Shown piece after piece: positions 38,543 through 47,666 of a stretch of 48,032 nucleotides of DNA. The notes under the pieces were generated by a model. The model made no database searches. It was not told the DNA's origin and worked only from the letters and a program-made list of their open reading frames with translations. Location of the stretch: assembly GCA_964358545.1 (NCBI GenBank), contig CAYHQN010000013.1, positions 1-48,032 on the forward strand. The letters are read 5' to 3'. The stretch is from CAINVV01 sp031432175 (GTDB taxonomy: Bacteria > Bacteroidota > Bacteroidia > Bacteroidales > Prolixibacteraceae). Made by a program: the position numbers and the translations under genes. The first letter of the stretch is position 1. Each line of letters opens with the position of its first letter.

Positions 38543-38559
38543 TTTGTTAAGTTAACAAA
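38543..38559. promoter_or_regulatory. 17-bp palindrome, candidate PerR/Fur-type operator
   Basis: TTTGTTAAGTTAACAAA, 8-1-8 perfect dyad in the middle of the 203-bp region between the divergent peroxiredoxin and Fur-family genes. AT-rich dyads of this size are typical of Fur/PerR boxes. Sequence does not match the Bacillus Per box exactly. Confidence 0.55.
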
Positions 38560-38675
38560 AATTCTCCAAAATTCAACATGCAATTTAAAATGTTACTAAA
38601 CTGTAAAACAGTGACTCAGACGTTTTGTTCAATGAAAATAAATTAGCATATTTGTATTGAATTCAGAAAATTAGA

Positions 38676-39095
38676 ATGGAACAGCAACAAATTTCAGCCT
38701 ACCTGCTCAAGAGCGGGATCAGACCGCTTCAAAAGCGGGTTAAAATCATGAGCTATTTGGTCTCAAAACGCAACCATCCTACAGTTGACATGATCTACAG
38801 CGACCTGATTCATGAAATCAACGGATTGTCCAAAACGACTATTTATAACGTACTCAATCTGTTCGTTCAATCTGGTGTAGCACTGGCACTTAACATTGAA
38901 GGCAATGAAGTTCGTTACGATGCAGACACTTCTACACACGGACATTTTAAGTGCAAAATATGTTCCGGAGTGATCGATTTCCGGATCAGGCAAGAAGAAC
39001 TTCCAAATCCTATGCTCGAAGGTTTTAGAATTGATGAGCACCATTATTACCTGAAGGGAGTCTGTTCCTTTTGTGCCAATAAAATTGAGGCTTAA
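38676..39095 (+). CDS. Fur-family regulator, PerR-like
   Basis: 139 residues. Winged-helix region (GIRPLQKRVKIMSYLVSKRNHPTVDMIYSDLIHEINGLSKTTIYNVLNLFVQSG) and the metal domain with STHGHFKCKIC and CSFC, giving the four-Cys structural zinc site of PerR/Fur, plus His and Asp residues at RYDADTSTHGH. Position beside a peroxiredoxin suggests peroxide sensing by metal-catalysed oxidation. It might be Fur itself, but the divergent Prx favours PerR. argH starts 25 bp after it. Confidence 0.88.
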   Translation: MEQQQISAYLLKSGIRPLQKRVKIMSYLVSKRNHPTVDMIYSDLIHEINGLSKTTIYNVLNLFVQSGVALALNIEGNEVRYDADTSTHGHFKCKICSGVIDFRIRQEELPNPMLEGFRIDEHHYYLKGVCSFCANKIEA

Positions 39096-39120
39096 ATTTA
39101 GAATCGGTGTAATTTTATAT

Positions 39121-40455
39121 ATGAAACTTTGGGATAAAGGGACAAAAATCAACGATCTGATCGAATCTTTTACCGTAGGGAAAGACCCGGAAATGGACTT
39201 TTTTCTTGCGAAATTCGATGTCGTTGGCTCTTTGGCCCATATTCAAATGCTAGAGCAAATTGGCTTGTTGCAAAAAGAAGAGTTAGCACTACTTTCCAAA
39301 GAGTTAAAGAATATCTACCGTGAAATCGCCGATGGGAAATTTGCGATCGAAAAGGGGGTTGAAGATATCCACTCCCAAATCGAACTGATGCTGACGGCCC
39401 GGCTCGGCGAGACCGGTAAAAAGATTCACAGCGGCAGGTCCAGAAATGATCAGGTCCTTTTGGATTTGAAACTCTTCACCAGGGACGCCATCCGAACCAT
39501 TACGGACAATTGCACCCAACTCTTCAACATCCTGATTGCTCAAAGCGACAAATACAAAACGGTGCTGATGCCGGGATATACACACCTCCAGGTGGCTATG
39601 CCCTCCTCATTCGGATTGTGGTTCAGCGCATATGCCGAAAGCTTAACAGACGATTTGATGCTTCTTCAGGCTGCCTATCGCGTGGCCGACCAGAATCCAC
39701 TCGGATCGGCTGCCGGTTACGGATCTTCTTTCCCTCTTAACAGACAAATGACCACCGATCTGCTCGGATTTGAAACCATGAATTTCAATGTAGTTTATGC
39801 CCAGATGGGTCGCGGAAAAATGGAGCGTACGGTCCTCTCTGCCATGGCATCCATCGCAGCTACAATCTCCAGATTGGCCTATGATGTTTGTCTGTTCATG
39901 AGCCAGAATTTCAATTTCGTAAAGTTACCGGATGAACTGACAACAGGATCCAGCATCATGCCCCACAAGAAAAATCCCGATGTTTTTGAGCTTCTTCGGG
40001 CACATTGCAACAAAATTCAGGCTTTACCGGCACAAATGCTTACCGTCACCAACAATTTGCCCAGCGGTTATTTCAGGGACATGCAACTGACCAAGGAGCT
40101 TTTCATTCCGGCTTTTCAGGAGCTGAATGACTGCATCAGGGTTGCTGCCTTTGCCCTTGAAAACATCACCGTCAATGAGCACATCCTGGAAGATGACAAG
40201 TACCGCTATTTGTACAGCGTCGAAGAGGTCAACCGCCTTGTGCTGGCCGGCACTTCTTTCAGGGATGCCTACCGCGAGGTGGGCGCCGCGATTGAGAAGA
40301 ATCAATTCAATCCTGGAAAAGAGATTCGCCACACCCACGAAGGAAGTATTGGAAACCTTTGTCTCGACCGCATTCAGGCAAAAATGGACCAAGTCGTTTC
40401 CCAATTCCATTTTGAAAAAGCTTCGAAGGCCATCGAATCACTTCTGCAAGAATAG
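39121..40455 (+). CDS. argH: Argininosuccinate lyase
   Basis: 444 residues from ATG 39121; the frame stays open upstream into the Fur-type gene but MKLWDKGTKIN is the usual start. Family motifs: GVEDIHSQIELMLTARLGETGKKIHSGRSRNDQ, MPGYTHLQVAMPSSFG and the catalytic loop TTGSSIMPHKKNPDVFELLRA near residue 280. It cleaves argininosuccinate to arginine and fumarate. It stands alone among the arg genes here; no argG nearby. Confidence 0.97.
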   Translation: MKLWDKGTKINDLIESFTVGKDPEMDFFLAKFDVVGSLAHIQMLEQIGLLQKEELALLSKELKNIYREIADGKFAIEKGVEDIHSQIELMLTARLGETGKKIHSGRSRNDQVLLDLKLFTRDAIRTITDNCTQLFNILIAQSDKYKTVLMPGYTHLQVAMPSSFGLWFSAYAESLTDDLMLLQAAYRVADQNPLGSAAGYGSSFPLNRQMTTDLLGFETMNFNVVYAQMGRGKMERTVLSAMASIAATISRLAYDVCLFMSQNFNFVKLPDELTTGSSIMPHKKNPDVFELLRAHCNKIQALPAQMLTVTNNLPSGYFRDMQLTKELFIPAFQELNDCIRVAAFALENITVNEHILEDDKYRYLYSVEEVNRLVLAGTSFRDAYREVGAAIEKNQFNPGKEIRHTHEGSIGNLCLDRIQAKMDQVVSQFHFEKASKAIESLLQE

Positions 40456-40775
40456 GGAAACGCCTCCGCCTGACCATTTGGTCGCCTTGCCTCCACGTCA
40501 AAAAGTTTGAAATTTAATGTTCTTTTAACCTGAATTTTAAATTATTCAATTCCAACAGCTTAAATTAAAAATATTGCTATATTTCCTATTCAGGTGAAAA
40601 TAAATCCCGGATCAGGAGTGTCAATTTATTGGAAAAATGAAATAAAAAGCTATTTTTGCTTTCGAATATTAATAATTATCGCTATTTTTCTTACATCTTA
40701 TTATTTTTTTAGTCAAATAATAAGAAATTTAAAATAAAGTAAGCGTTTTAAAAACCTACTCAATCAGTAAGAGTT
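40456..40775 (+). promoter_or_regulatory. argH-gltB intergenic region with gltB promoter
   Basis: 320 bp without a gene. TTG at 40629-40631 and TATTTTTG at 40651-40658, 19 bp apart, form a near-ideal Bacteroidota promoter; the transcript would have an AT-rich leader of about 110 nt. A small GACCA/TGGTC inverted repeat near 40480 is the only hairpin after argH; no clear terminator. Confidence 0.6.
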
Positions 40776-43700
40776 ATGGAACACAAAAAATTCCCAATCC
40801 CGGTAGGATTGTATGATCCGGTTTATGAACACGATGCTTGTGGGATTGGTTTTGTTGCACACATCAAAGGGGCCAAATCACACGATATTGTCCAGCGCGG
40901 ACTGACCGTTTTACTCAATATGGACCACCGCGGGGCAACAAGCTCCGACAACAAGACCGGCGATGGCGCAGGTATCCTGTTGCAGATGCCGCATGATTTT
41001 TTCATTTCTCAAGGGATCGACCTGCCCGAACCTGGCAGGTACGGAGCAGGGCTTGTATTTCTTCCTGTCGCAGAAGAGGAGGCCGATTATTGTGTGGAGG
41101 TACTGAACCGATACGTTGAGGCTGAGGGACTAAAACTGATTGCATGGCGCAATGTCCCGGTTGATGGCTCTGTCATCGGAGAGATTGCCCGCAGCACTGA
41201 ACCCATGATCCGTCAGATTTTCGTCAAAGGAAATTACGAGCAGGATGTACTGGAAAGAAAACTATATCTGGCCAGAAAACAAGCCGAAAGAAGTGTCAGG
41301 GAATCGAAGCTTGCAGGAAAAAACAGCTTCTACCTACCTAGTTTTTCCAGCAAAATAATGATTTACAAGGGGATGTTTACCCCCAGCCAGTTGAGGGACT
41401 ATTTCAAAGATTTAACCCATCCCGAAATGAAGAGTGCCATCGCATTGGTTCACTCCCGTTTCAGCACCAATACGTTCCCTACCTGGGATTTGGCCCAGCC
41501 GTTCCGGATGATTGCCCACAACGGGGAGATCAACACCATCAAAGGCAACCGTCAATGGATGCATGCCCGTGAATCCCTTTTGGAATCCGCACTGTTTGGG
41601 GATGAAATCGACAAACTCTATCCGATTATTGAGCCCGGCAAATCAGACTCGGCCTCATTCGACAACACCCTTGAATTTTTACACATGACAGGACGCAGCA
41701 TGCCGCACTCCCTGTGCATGATGATCCCCGAATCTTTCAATGAAAAGAATCCGATTCCGGAGAGCCTGAAAGCCTTCTATGAATACCACTCCACCTTGAT
41801 GGAACCATGGGATGGCCCAGCCTCCATGGTCTTTTCGGATGGAAGATACATTGGTGGCACCCTCGACCGCAACGGATTGAGGCCTTCCAGGTATGTGATT
41901 ACCAAAAATGACCTGATTGTGATGGGGTCTGAAGTGGGTGTCCAGGTTTTTAAACCCGAAGAAATCAAAGAAAAAGGACGTCTGCGTCCGGGTAAATTGT
42001 TGCTGGTCGATACACAGTTGGGGATCCTGATTCCTGATAAGGAGGTAAAAGCCGATCTCAGCAGGAGAAACCCATACTTCAACTGGCTCAAAGAGAATAG
42101 GTTGATGCTCGAGGACATCGTGGTCAAACAGCGTGTCCCCTCGAACATGGGCGACCAGTTTGGGGTTTACAGCAAAGTCTTTGGATACAGCAAGGAGGAG
42201 ATGCAGGTGTTGATCAAGGAGATGGCCGAAACAGCCAACGAGCCTACCAGTTCGATGGGAAATGATACTCCTTTGGCCGTCTTTTCGGATAAACCCAAAC
42301 GGTTTTTCAGCTATTTCCGACAGCTGTTCGCCCAGGTAACCAATCCACCGATCGATCCAATCCGGGAAGGACTGGTGATGTCGCTGACAAACTACATTGG
42401 TTCCCTCAGCAGCAACATCCTGGATGAAACACCCAACCATTGCAAACTGATCAAATTTGAAAGTCCGATCATCACCAATACCGACCTTGGAAAAATCAAG
42501 GATATGAAGCACGAAGTGTTCTCCCATGCTACCATTCCGATGGTTTTCCCTCTCAAAGAGGGCGTGGAGGGTTTCAAAAAGGCTTTCAAAAAGATGCTCG
42601 AGAATGCAGAAAAAGCGGTTGATGAAAAGAAGAATTTCATCATCCTCACCGATCGTACCATCTCTGAGGATCTGGTGCCTATCCCCTCTCTCCTATCGGT
42701 TGCAGCGGTTCACCACCACCTGATCAAAATGAAGAAAAGGATGCAGATCGGTATCCTGGTTGAGAGCGCCGAACCGCGCGAAGTAATGCATTTTGCCTTG
42801 CTGCTGGGTTATGGGGCAAGCGCCATTAATCCATACCTTGCCTTTGGTGCAATCAGTCATCTTGTCAAAGCGGGAGAAATCAAACTGCCTTACGCCGAGG
42901 CACGGAAAAATTACATCAAATCTATCGACAAAGGGCTGCTGAAAGTGTTTTCAAAAATGGGCATTTCCACACTTCGTTCTTATCATGGATCCGAACTCTT
43001 CGAAGCGGTTGGCGTGAGCGATGAACTTGTCGACGAATACTTCAAAGGAACCGCTTCCCGCATCAGTGGTGTTGGTTACAAAGAGTTGTTCGAGGAAGCT
43101 GTGATGTTCCACAAGGATGCCTACAGCAAAGACCAGAAAAAGGTAATATTTGACACCAACGGAGAATACCACTACCGCAACAATGGCGAACACCATGCCT
43201 GGAATCCTGAATCCATTGCCTTACTGCAGTGGGCAACCAAGACAGACAATTACGAGGTCTTCAAAAAATTCAGTGCCCTGGTAGACAAACAAAATAGAAA
43301 GCCCGCTTTTGTGAGGGGCGCCCTGCAATGGAAAAGAAATCCAATTCCACTTGAAGAAGTTGAACCGATAGAGGTTATTCTAAAACGTTTTGTCACCGGC
43401 GCCATGTCATACGGCTCCATTTCGAAGGAGGCACACGAAGCCTTGGCTGTCGCCATGAACGAAATCGGAGGCCGAAGCAACACCGGGGAAGGCGGCGAGG
43501 ATCCCGATCGTTTCGGAACTGAACGCAATTCAAAAATCAAGCAGGTCGCTTCAGGGCGTTTCGGGGTAACCAACAATTACCTGATGAATGCCGAAGAGCT
43601 GCAAATCAAAATTGCCCAGGGTGCAAAGCCCGGAGAAGGAGGTCAATTACCTGGTTTTAAGGTCAATAAAATCATTGCAAAGACCCGTAATTCTACACCG

Positions 43701-45293
43701 GGCATTACCCTGATCTCTCCACCTCCCCACCACGACATCTATTCGATTGAGGATTTGGCCCAGTTGATATTCGATTTGAAAAATGTCAACCCGAAAGCCA
43801 AGGTATCTGTCAAACTGGTTTCCGAGACCGGTGTAGGAACAATCGCGGCCGGTGTGGCCAAAGGTTTTGCCGATATCATCACCATCAGCGGATGCGAAGG
43901 GGGTACAGGCGCCTCGCCTGCAAGTTCGATCAAACATGCCGGTTTGCCTGCCGAATTCGGCATCGCCGAAACACAACAAACGCTGGTGATGAACAATCTC
44001 CGCGGAAGGGTTAAACTACAGGTCGACGGTCAACTGAAGACCGGTCGTGATGTAGTCATCATGGGAATGCTGGGAGGCGAAGAGTTCGGGTTCTCGACCG
44101 GAGCGCTTATCTCCCTGGGTTGCATCATGATGCGCAAATGTCACCTCAACACCTGCCCTGCCGGGATTGCAACACAGAACAAGAACCTGCGCAAAAGGTT
44201 CCTGGGCCGTTCGCAATATGTGATCAACTTCTTCCAATTTATAGCAAGGGAGGTCCGTGAATACATGGCGGAAATTGGTGTCCGCACCTTCGATGAACTG
44301 GTGGGCCGATGCGATCTGCTGGAGGTCAATCCGGAGGTTACCAACTGGAAAATGAAGAATGTCAATTTCTCCAAATTCCTCTATCTGCCCGAAGAGGCAA
44401 AAATCTATCCGATCCGCAATACCCATCCCAACACCAAGGACCTGGATGATGTATTGGACCGCACCCTGATCCGCGAAGCAAACAAAGCGATCAAAAATGG
44501 CGAAAAAGTGTGGATCGGCCACAACATCAACAATGTGATGCGGACCACCGGGGCCATGCTTTCGGGTGAAATTTCGAAAAGATACGGTGAGGCAGGTTTG
44601 CCAAAAGACACCATTAACTGTACCTTCAAAGGTTCGGCCGGACAAAGCTTTGGCGGTTTTCTGGTCAAAGGGGTCTCCTTCAGACTGGAAGGCGATTCGA
44701 ACGACTATCTTGGCAAAGGGTTATCTGGAGGAAAAATCGTGGTTGTTCCTCCGATTGGCAGCACTTTCGAACCGCAAAACAACATCATTGTCGGTAATAC
44801 TACTTTGTATGGCGCAACCGGTGGTGAGGTGTACATCAAAGGTGTGGCAGGCGAACGTTTCTGCGTCCGTAACTCAGGGGCAAAGGCTGTCGTAGAAGGA
44901 ACAGGCGACCACTGTTGCGAGTACATGACAGGTGGCCGAACAGTAGTTTTGGGTACCACCGGACGAAATTTTGCAGCGGGTATGAGTGGCGGTGTTGCTT
45001 ATGTACTGGATGAAAACGGCGATTTCGACTATTACTGCAACAAAGGACTGGTTGAACTTGGACCAGTTGAAGACAGAGCTGATATTCAGGAACTTCAGGA
45101 GTTGATCCAGAAACATCTTCTATACACGCAAAGCAATCAGGCCGAAAAAATATTGACCAACTGGGAAGAGTATCTTCCAAAATTTGTCAAAGTCATTCCG
45201 CTGGAATACAAAAAAGTACTGAACGAAGCGAAACTGAAAGAGGTAAAACGGAAGCTGGAAATGGCTGAGGATGCGCCGAATATCAGGGAGTAG
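40776..45293 (+). CDS. gltB: Glutamate synthase large subunit
   Basis: 1505 residues. A 21-residue propeptide precedes the N-terminal nucleophile Cys22 (HDACGIGFVAHIKG), the class-II glutaminase start. The synthase part binds FMN and a [3Fe-4S] cluster (CIMMRKCHLNTC, near residue 1115); the last 250 residues form the GltB beta-helix (GGFLVKGVSFRLEGDSNDYLGKGLSGG and repeats of G-x-x-G). It transfers ammonia from glutamine to 2-oxoglutarate. The small subunit gene follows at 106 bp. Central to nitrogen assimilation. Confidence 0.98.
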   Translation: MEHKKFPIPVGLYDPVYEHDACGIGFVAHIKGAKSHDIVQRGLTVLLNMDHRGATSSDNKTGDGAGILLQMPHDFFISQGIDLPEPGRYGAGLVFLPVAEEEADYCVEVLNRYVEAEGLKLIAWRNVPVDGSVIGEIARSTEPMIRQIFVKGNYEQDVLERKLYLARKQAERSVRESKLAGKNSFYLPSFSSKIMIYKGMFTPSQLRDYFKDLTHPEMKSAIALVHSRFSTNTFPTWDLAQPFRMIAHNGEINTIKGNRQWMHARESLLESALFGDEIDKLYPIIEPGKSDSASFDNTLEFLHMTGRSMPHSLCMMIPESFNEKNPIPESLKAFYEYHSTLMEPWDGPASMVFSDGRYIGGTLDRNGLRPSRYVITKNDLIVMGSEVGVQVFKPEEIKEKGRLRPGKLLLVDTQLGILIPDKEVKADLSRRNPYFNWLKENRLMLEDIVVKQRVPSNMGDQFGVYSKVFGYSKEEMQVLIKEMAETANEPTSSMGNDTPLAVFSDKPKRFFSYFRQLFAQVTNPPIDPIREGLVMSLTNYIGSLSSNILDETPNHCKLIKFESPIITNTDLGKIKDMKHEVFSHATIPMVFPLKEGVEGFKKAFKKMLENAEKAVDEKKNFIILTDRTISEDLVPIPSLLSVAAVHHHLIKMKKRMQIGILVESAEPREVMHFALLLGYGASAINPYLAFGAISHLVKAGEIKLPYAEARKNYIKSIDKGLLKVFSKMGISTLRSYHGSELFEAVGVSDELVDEYFKGTASRISGVGYKELFEEAVMFHKDAYSKDQKKVIFDTNGEYHYRNNGEHHAWNPESIALLQWATKTDNYEVFKKFSALVDKQNRKPAFVRGALQWKRNPIPLEEVEPIEVILKRFVTGAMSYGSISKEAHEALAVAMNEIGGRSNTGEGGEDPDRFGTERNSKIKQVASGRFGVTNNYLMNAEELQIKIAQGAKPGEGGQLPGFKVNKIIAKTRNSTPGITLISPPPHHDIYSIEDLAQLIFDLKNVNPKAKVSVKLVSETGVGTIAAGVAKGFADIITISGCEGGTGASPASSIKHAGLPAEFGIAETQQTLVMNNLRGRVKLQVDGQLKTGRDVVIMGMLGGEEFGFSTGALISLGCIMMRKCHLNTCPAGIATQNKNLRKRFLGRSQYVINFFQFIAREVREYMAEIGVRTFDELVGRCDLLEVNPEVTNWKMKNVNFSKFLYLPEEAKIYPIRNTHPNTKDLDDVLDRTLIREANKAIKNGEKVWIGHNINNVMRTTGAMLSGEISKRYGEAGLPKDTINCTFKGSAGQSFGGFLVKGVSFRLEGDSNDYLGKGLSGGKIVVVPPIGSTFEPQNNIIVGNTTLYGATGGEVYIKGVAGERFCVRNSGAKAVVEGTGDHCCEYMTGGRTVVLGTTGRNFAAGMSGGVAYVLDENGDFDYYCNKGLVELGPVEDRADIQELQELIQKHLLYTQSNQAEKILTNWEEYLPKFVKVIPLEYKKVLNEAKLKEVKRKLEMAEDAPNIRE

Positions 45294-45295
45294 GA

Positions 45296-45337
45296 AGGAT
45301 AAAGGATAAAGGATAAAGGATAAAGGATAAAGGATAA
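45296..45337. repeat. Six tandem AGGATAA repeats between gltB and gltD
   Basis: Six exact copies (42 bp) beginning 3 bp after the gltB stop. The same heptamer occurs in the hisC-hisB spacer (19507) and in a variant form before htpG (34665). Copy number could vary between strains. Confidence 0.92.
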
Positions 45338-45342
45338 AGTAG

Positions 45343-45364
45343 GGATGGCCCTTTGTGGCCATCC
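45343..45364. repeat. 8-bp hairpin between gltB and gltD
   Basis: GGATGGCC (45343-45350), loop CTTTGT, GGCCATCC (45357-45364). Located 35 bp before gltD; no T-run, so not a clear terminator. Confidence 0.65.
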
Positions 45365-45398
45365 TAATGCTAATATTCAAGATTAAATTTCAATTGAA

Positions 45399-46823
45399 AT
45401 GGGAAATCCAAAGGGTTTTATAGAGATAGAGAGAAAATTGAGCGGATATCGTCCAGTTAGTGAACGAATAGGTGATTTTGGTGAGGTTGAGCAAACCCTC
45501 GACGATCTGGATCGCATCAACCAGGCATCGAGATGCATGGATTGCGGGGTGCCTTTTTGCCATTGGGCTTGTCCGGTAGGGAGCAACATCCCCGAATGGC
45601 AGGACGCTGTTTACCGCGGCAAATGGGACGAGGCTTACCAGATTCTAAACAAGACCAATAGCTTTCCGGAGTTTACCGGACGCGTTTGTCCTGCGCCCTG
45701 CGAAAAGTCGTGCGTCCTGGCCATCCACGACGAGTCGGTCACCATTCGTGAAAACGAGTGTTCTGTTGTCGAACACGCCTTCGACCTGAACCTGGTACTT
45801 CCGAACATCCCTGAGAAAAGGACGGGAATAAAGATTGCCGTAATAGGTTCGGGCCCTGCAGGCCTTTCGGCTGCTGACCTGCTGAACCAGGCAGGCCATA
45901 CGGTAACAGTTTTTGAGCAGGACAATGCGATCGGCGGCTTACTTCGGTATGGCATTCCGGATTTCAAACTGAACAAAGGGATCATTGACCGAAGGATTGA
46001 CCTGTTTGTCAAAGAGGGAGTCATTTTCAAACCAAATACAAAAGTTGGGGAAGATATTAGCGAGCAGACTCTGTTGGCCGAATTTGATGCTGTTTGCATC
46101 GCGTGCGGGGCCATGTTGCCACGCGATCTGAAAACAACCCCGGGCCGTGATTTGAAAGGGGTCTATTTTGCCATGGATTACCTCAAACAACAGAATAAGA
46201 TAGTGAAAGGAGAAGCAATTTCCGATGCTGTCAGAATCCATGCAAAAAACAAAAAGGTGTTGGTGATCGGCGGCGGCGACACCGGGTCGGATTGTGTCGG
46301 AACGGCCATCCGTCAAAAAGCCAAGACCGTAACTCAAATTGAAATCCTGGATAAACCATCCGACAATAGAGCGGAAGACAACCCCTGGCCTTTCTGGCCC
46401 AACACATTGCGTACCTCCAGCTCGCATCTTGAAGGCTGCGAAAGACGCTGGTCATTGAATACCCGCCGCTTTATCGGTGAAAATGGGGTATTGAAAGCAG
46501 TGGAGATTGTGAAGGTCGAATGGACAAAAAACAACGGACAAATGTCCATGAGAGAGATTCCGGGTACGGAAGAGATCATCGAGGCCGACCTGGTGATGTT
46601 GTCGCTTGGGTTCTTATCTCCGGTTCATGAAGGTTTGCTTGACGCTTTGAAAGTCGATTACGATGCACGCGGAAACATCAAAGCAACAGACTTCGCGACG
46701 AGCGTAGACAAAGTATTTGTGGCTGGCGATGCTACACGCGGCGCCAGTCTGGTGGTTCATGCCATCCGGTCGGGCCGGGATGCAGCACTAAAAATTCACG
46801 AATTTGTTTCGAAGGCATATTAG
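45399..46823 (+). CDS. gltD: Glutamate synthase small subunit
   Basis: 474 residues. N-terminal cysteine motifs CMDCGVPFCHWACPVG and CPAPCEKSC bind [4Fe-4S] clusters; then the FAD GxGPAG loop (IAVIGSGPAGLSAADLL near residue 145) and the NADPH loop VLVIGGGDTGSDC near residue 285. It supplies NADPH electrons to GltB. Complete length for the family. Confidence 0.97.
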   Translation: MGNPKGFIEIERKLSGYRPVSERIGDFGEVEQTLDDLDRINQASRCMDCGVPFCHWACPVGSNIPEWQDAVYRGKWDEAYQILNKTNSFPEFTGRVCPAPCEKSCVLAIHDESVTIRENECSVVEHAFDLNLVLPNIPEKRTGIKIAVIGSGPAGLSAADLLNQAGHTVTVFEQDNAIGGLLRYGIPDFKLNKGIIDRRIDLFVKEGVIFKPNTKVGEDISEQTLLAEFDAVCIACGAMLPRDLKTTPGRDLKGVYFAMDYLKQQNKIVKGEAISDAVRIHAKNKKVLVIGGGDTGSDCVGTAIRQKAKTVTQIEILDKPSDNRAEDNPWPFWPNTLRTSSSHLEGCERRWSLNTRRFIGENGVLKAVEIVKVEWTKNNGQMSMREIPGTEEIIEADLVMLSLGFLSPVHEGLLDALKVDYDARGNIKATDFATSVDKVFVAGDATRGASLVVHAIRSGRDAALKIHEFVSKAY

Positions 46824-46873
46824 GAACAATAGACTTTTACTCGATCCTAATCCTTGATTATTTAAAGGCAACC

Positions 46874-46932
46874 TATAAATTAAACCCTGAATAATTAAAG
46901 GAGAGATATAAATTTAACCCTGAATAATTAAA
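46874..46932. repeat. Two 26-bp direct repeats after gltD
   Basis: TATAAATTAAACCCTGAATA-type unit at 46874-46899 and 46907-46932, one mismatch, period 33 bp. The spacer 46824-47041 has no gene that I can support; a minus-strand open frame across it is only a translation of the repeat. Confidence 0.7.
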
Positions 46933-47041
46933 ACTTGCGTGTCTGGCTGATGTTTTTACGAATCCAGACATTTTAAAAGCATTCGCCGAAGGGTATGTCC
47001 TGACAGCTCTAACCCTTGTATCAAGAGAGAATAAGTTATAG

Positions 47042-47386
47042 TCAATAACCAGCAAGCAACGAAATAATTTTCTCTTTCAATGGTTGAAGTTCCGATTCAA
47101 TGGTCGCCCAGATTATCTCGTCTTTGATTTGATAATAGCCGTGGACAAGAATATGACGCATCCCAATCATATCTTCCCACTCAATTGATGGATGAATTAA
47201 CTTAAATTCCTTAGTCAATAAATAGGCCGCCTCACCGACAATCTCAATATTTTTTATAACGGCAAATCGAAGCATTTTATCGCTTCTGTATAAATCGAAC
47301 GTTTTTCCCTTCGTAAATTCGAAAATATTATCAATGGCCTCAACCATATGATTAAGCCGTTCTTTATCCCTGGGCTTTTCTCTCAT
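47042..47386 (-). CDS. hepT: HepT-like HEPN toxin (DUF86 family)
   Basis: 114 residues, all-helical. The HEPN RNase motif Rx4HxY is present as RHILVHGYY near residue 77. In MntA-HepT type VII systems HepT is the toxic RNase and is neutralised by AMP transfer onto its tyrosine. The partner nucleotidyltransferase gene is directly upstream and overlaps by 23 bp. Complete with its own stop at 47042-47044. Confidence 0.88.
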   Translation of the reverse strand: MREKPRDKERLNHMVEAIDNIFEFTKGKTFDLYRSDKMLRFAVIKNIEIVGEAAYLLTKEFKLIHPSIEWEDMIGMRHILVHGYYQIKDEIIWATIESELQPLKEKIISLLAGY

Positions 47387-47666
47387 AGATCAAAATTTTA
47401 TCCATTTCCGCACTACTTACAGCAAAAGGTCTCAATTGTCCTTCTTCAACTAAATCAACCTTTTTCCCAGTTAATTTTCGTAAGTCATTGATTATATGGA
47501 CGTATTTCATTAAAGTAACCTTTGAATCAGAACTAAAGTTGACCAATATATCCAGGTCACTACTCCTGCTTTCTTCTGAACGGGCATAAGATCCAAATAT
47601 CCAAGCCTTTTCAACCGGTTGGCTTGCAAAATATTGGGATAGTTTATTTACTATCGTTCTGTTCAT
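47364..47666 (-). CDS. mntA: MntA-like nucleotidyltransferase antitoxin
   Basis: 100 residues. The minimal nucleotidyltransferase motif GSYARSEESRSSDLD fits GS-x10-DxD near residues 26-40, followed by ILVNF. In this family it transfers AMP to the HepT toxin. It overlaps hepT by 23 bp, the usual arrangement. The pair may stabilise the region or act in defence. Confidence 0.88.
   Translation of the reverse strand: MNRTIVNKLSQYFASQPVEKAWIFGSYARSEESRSSDLDILVNFSSDSKVTLMKYVHIINDLRKLTGKKVDLVEEGQLRPFAVSSAEMDKILIYERKAQG

Noticed and set aside
46873..47055. 60-codon minus-strand frame after gltD
   Set aside because: Half of it (repeated SFNYSG) is the translated direct repeat at 46874-46932.
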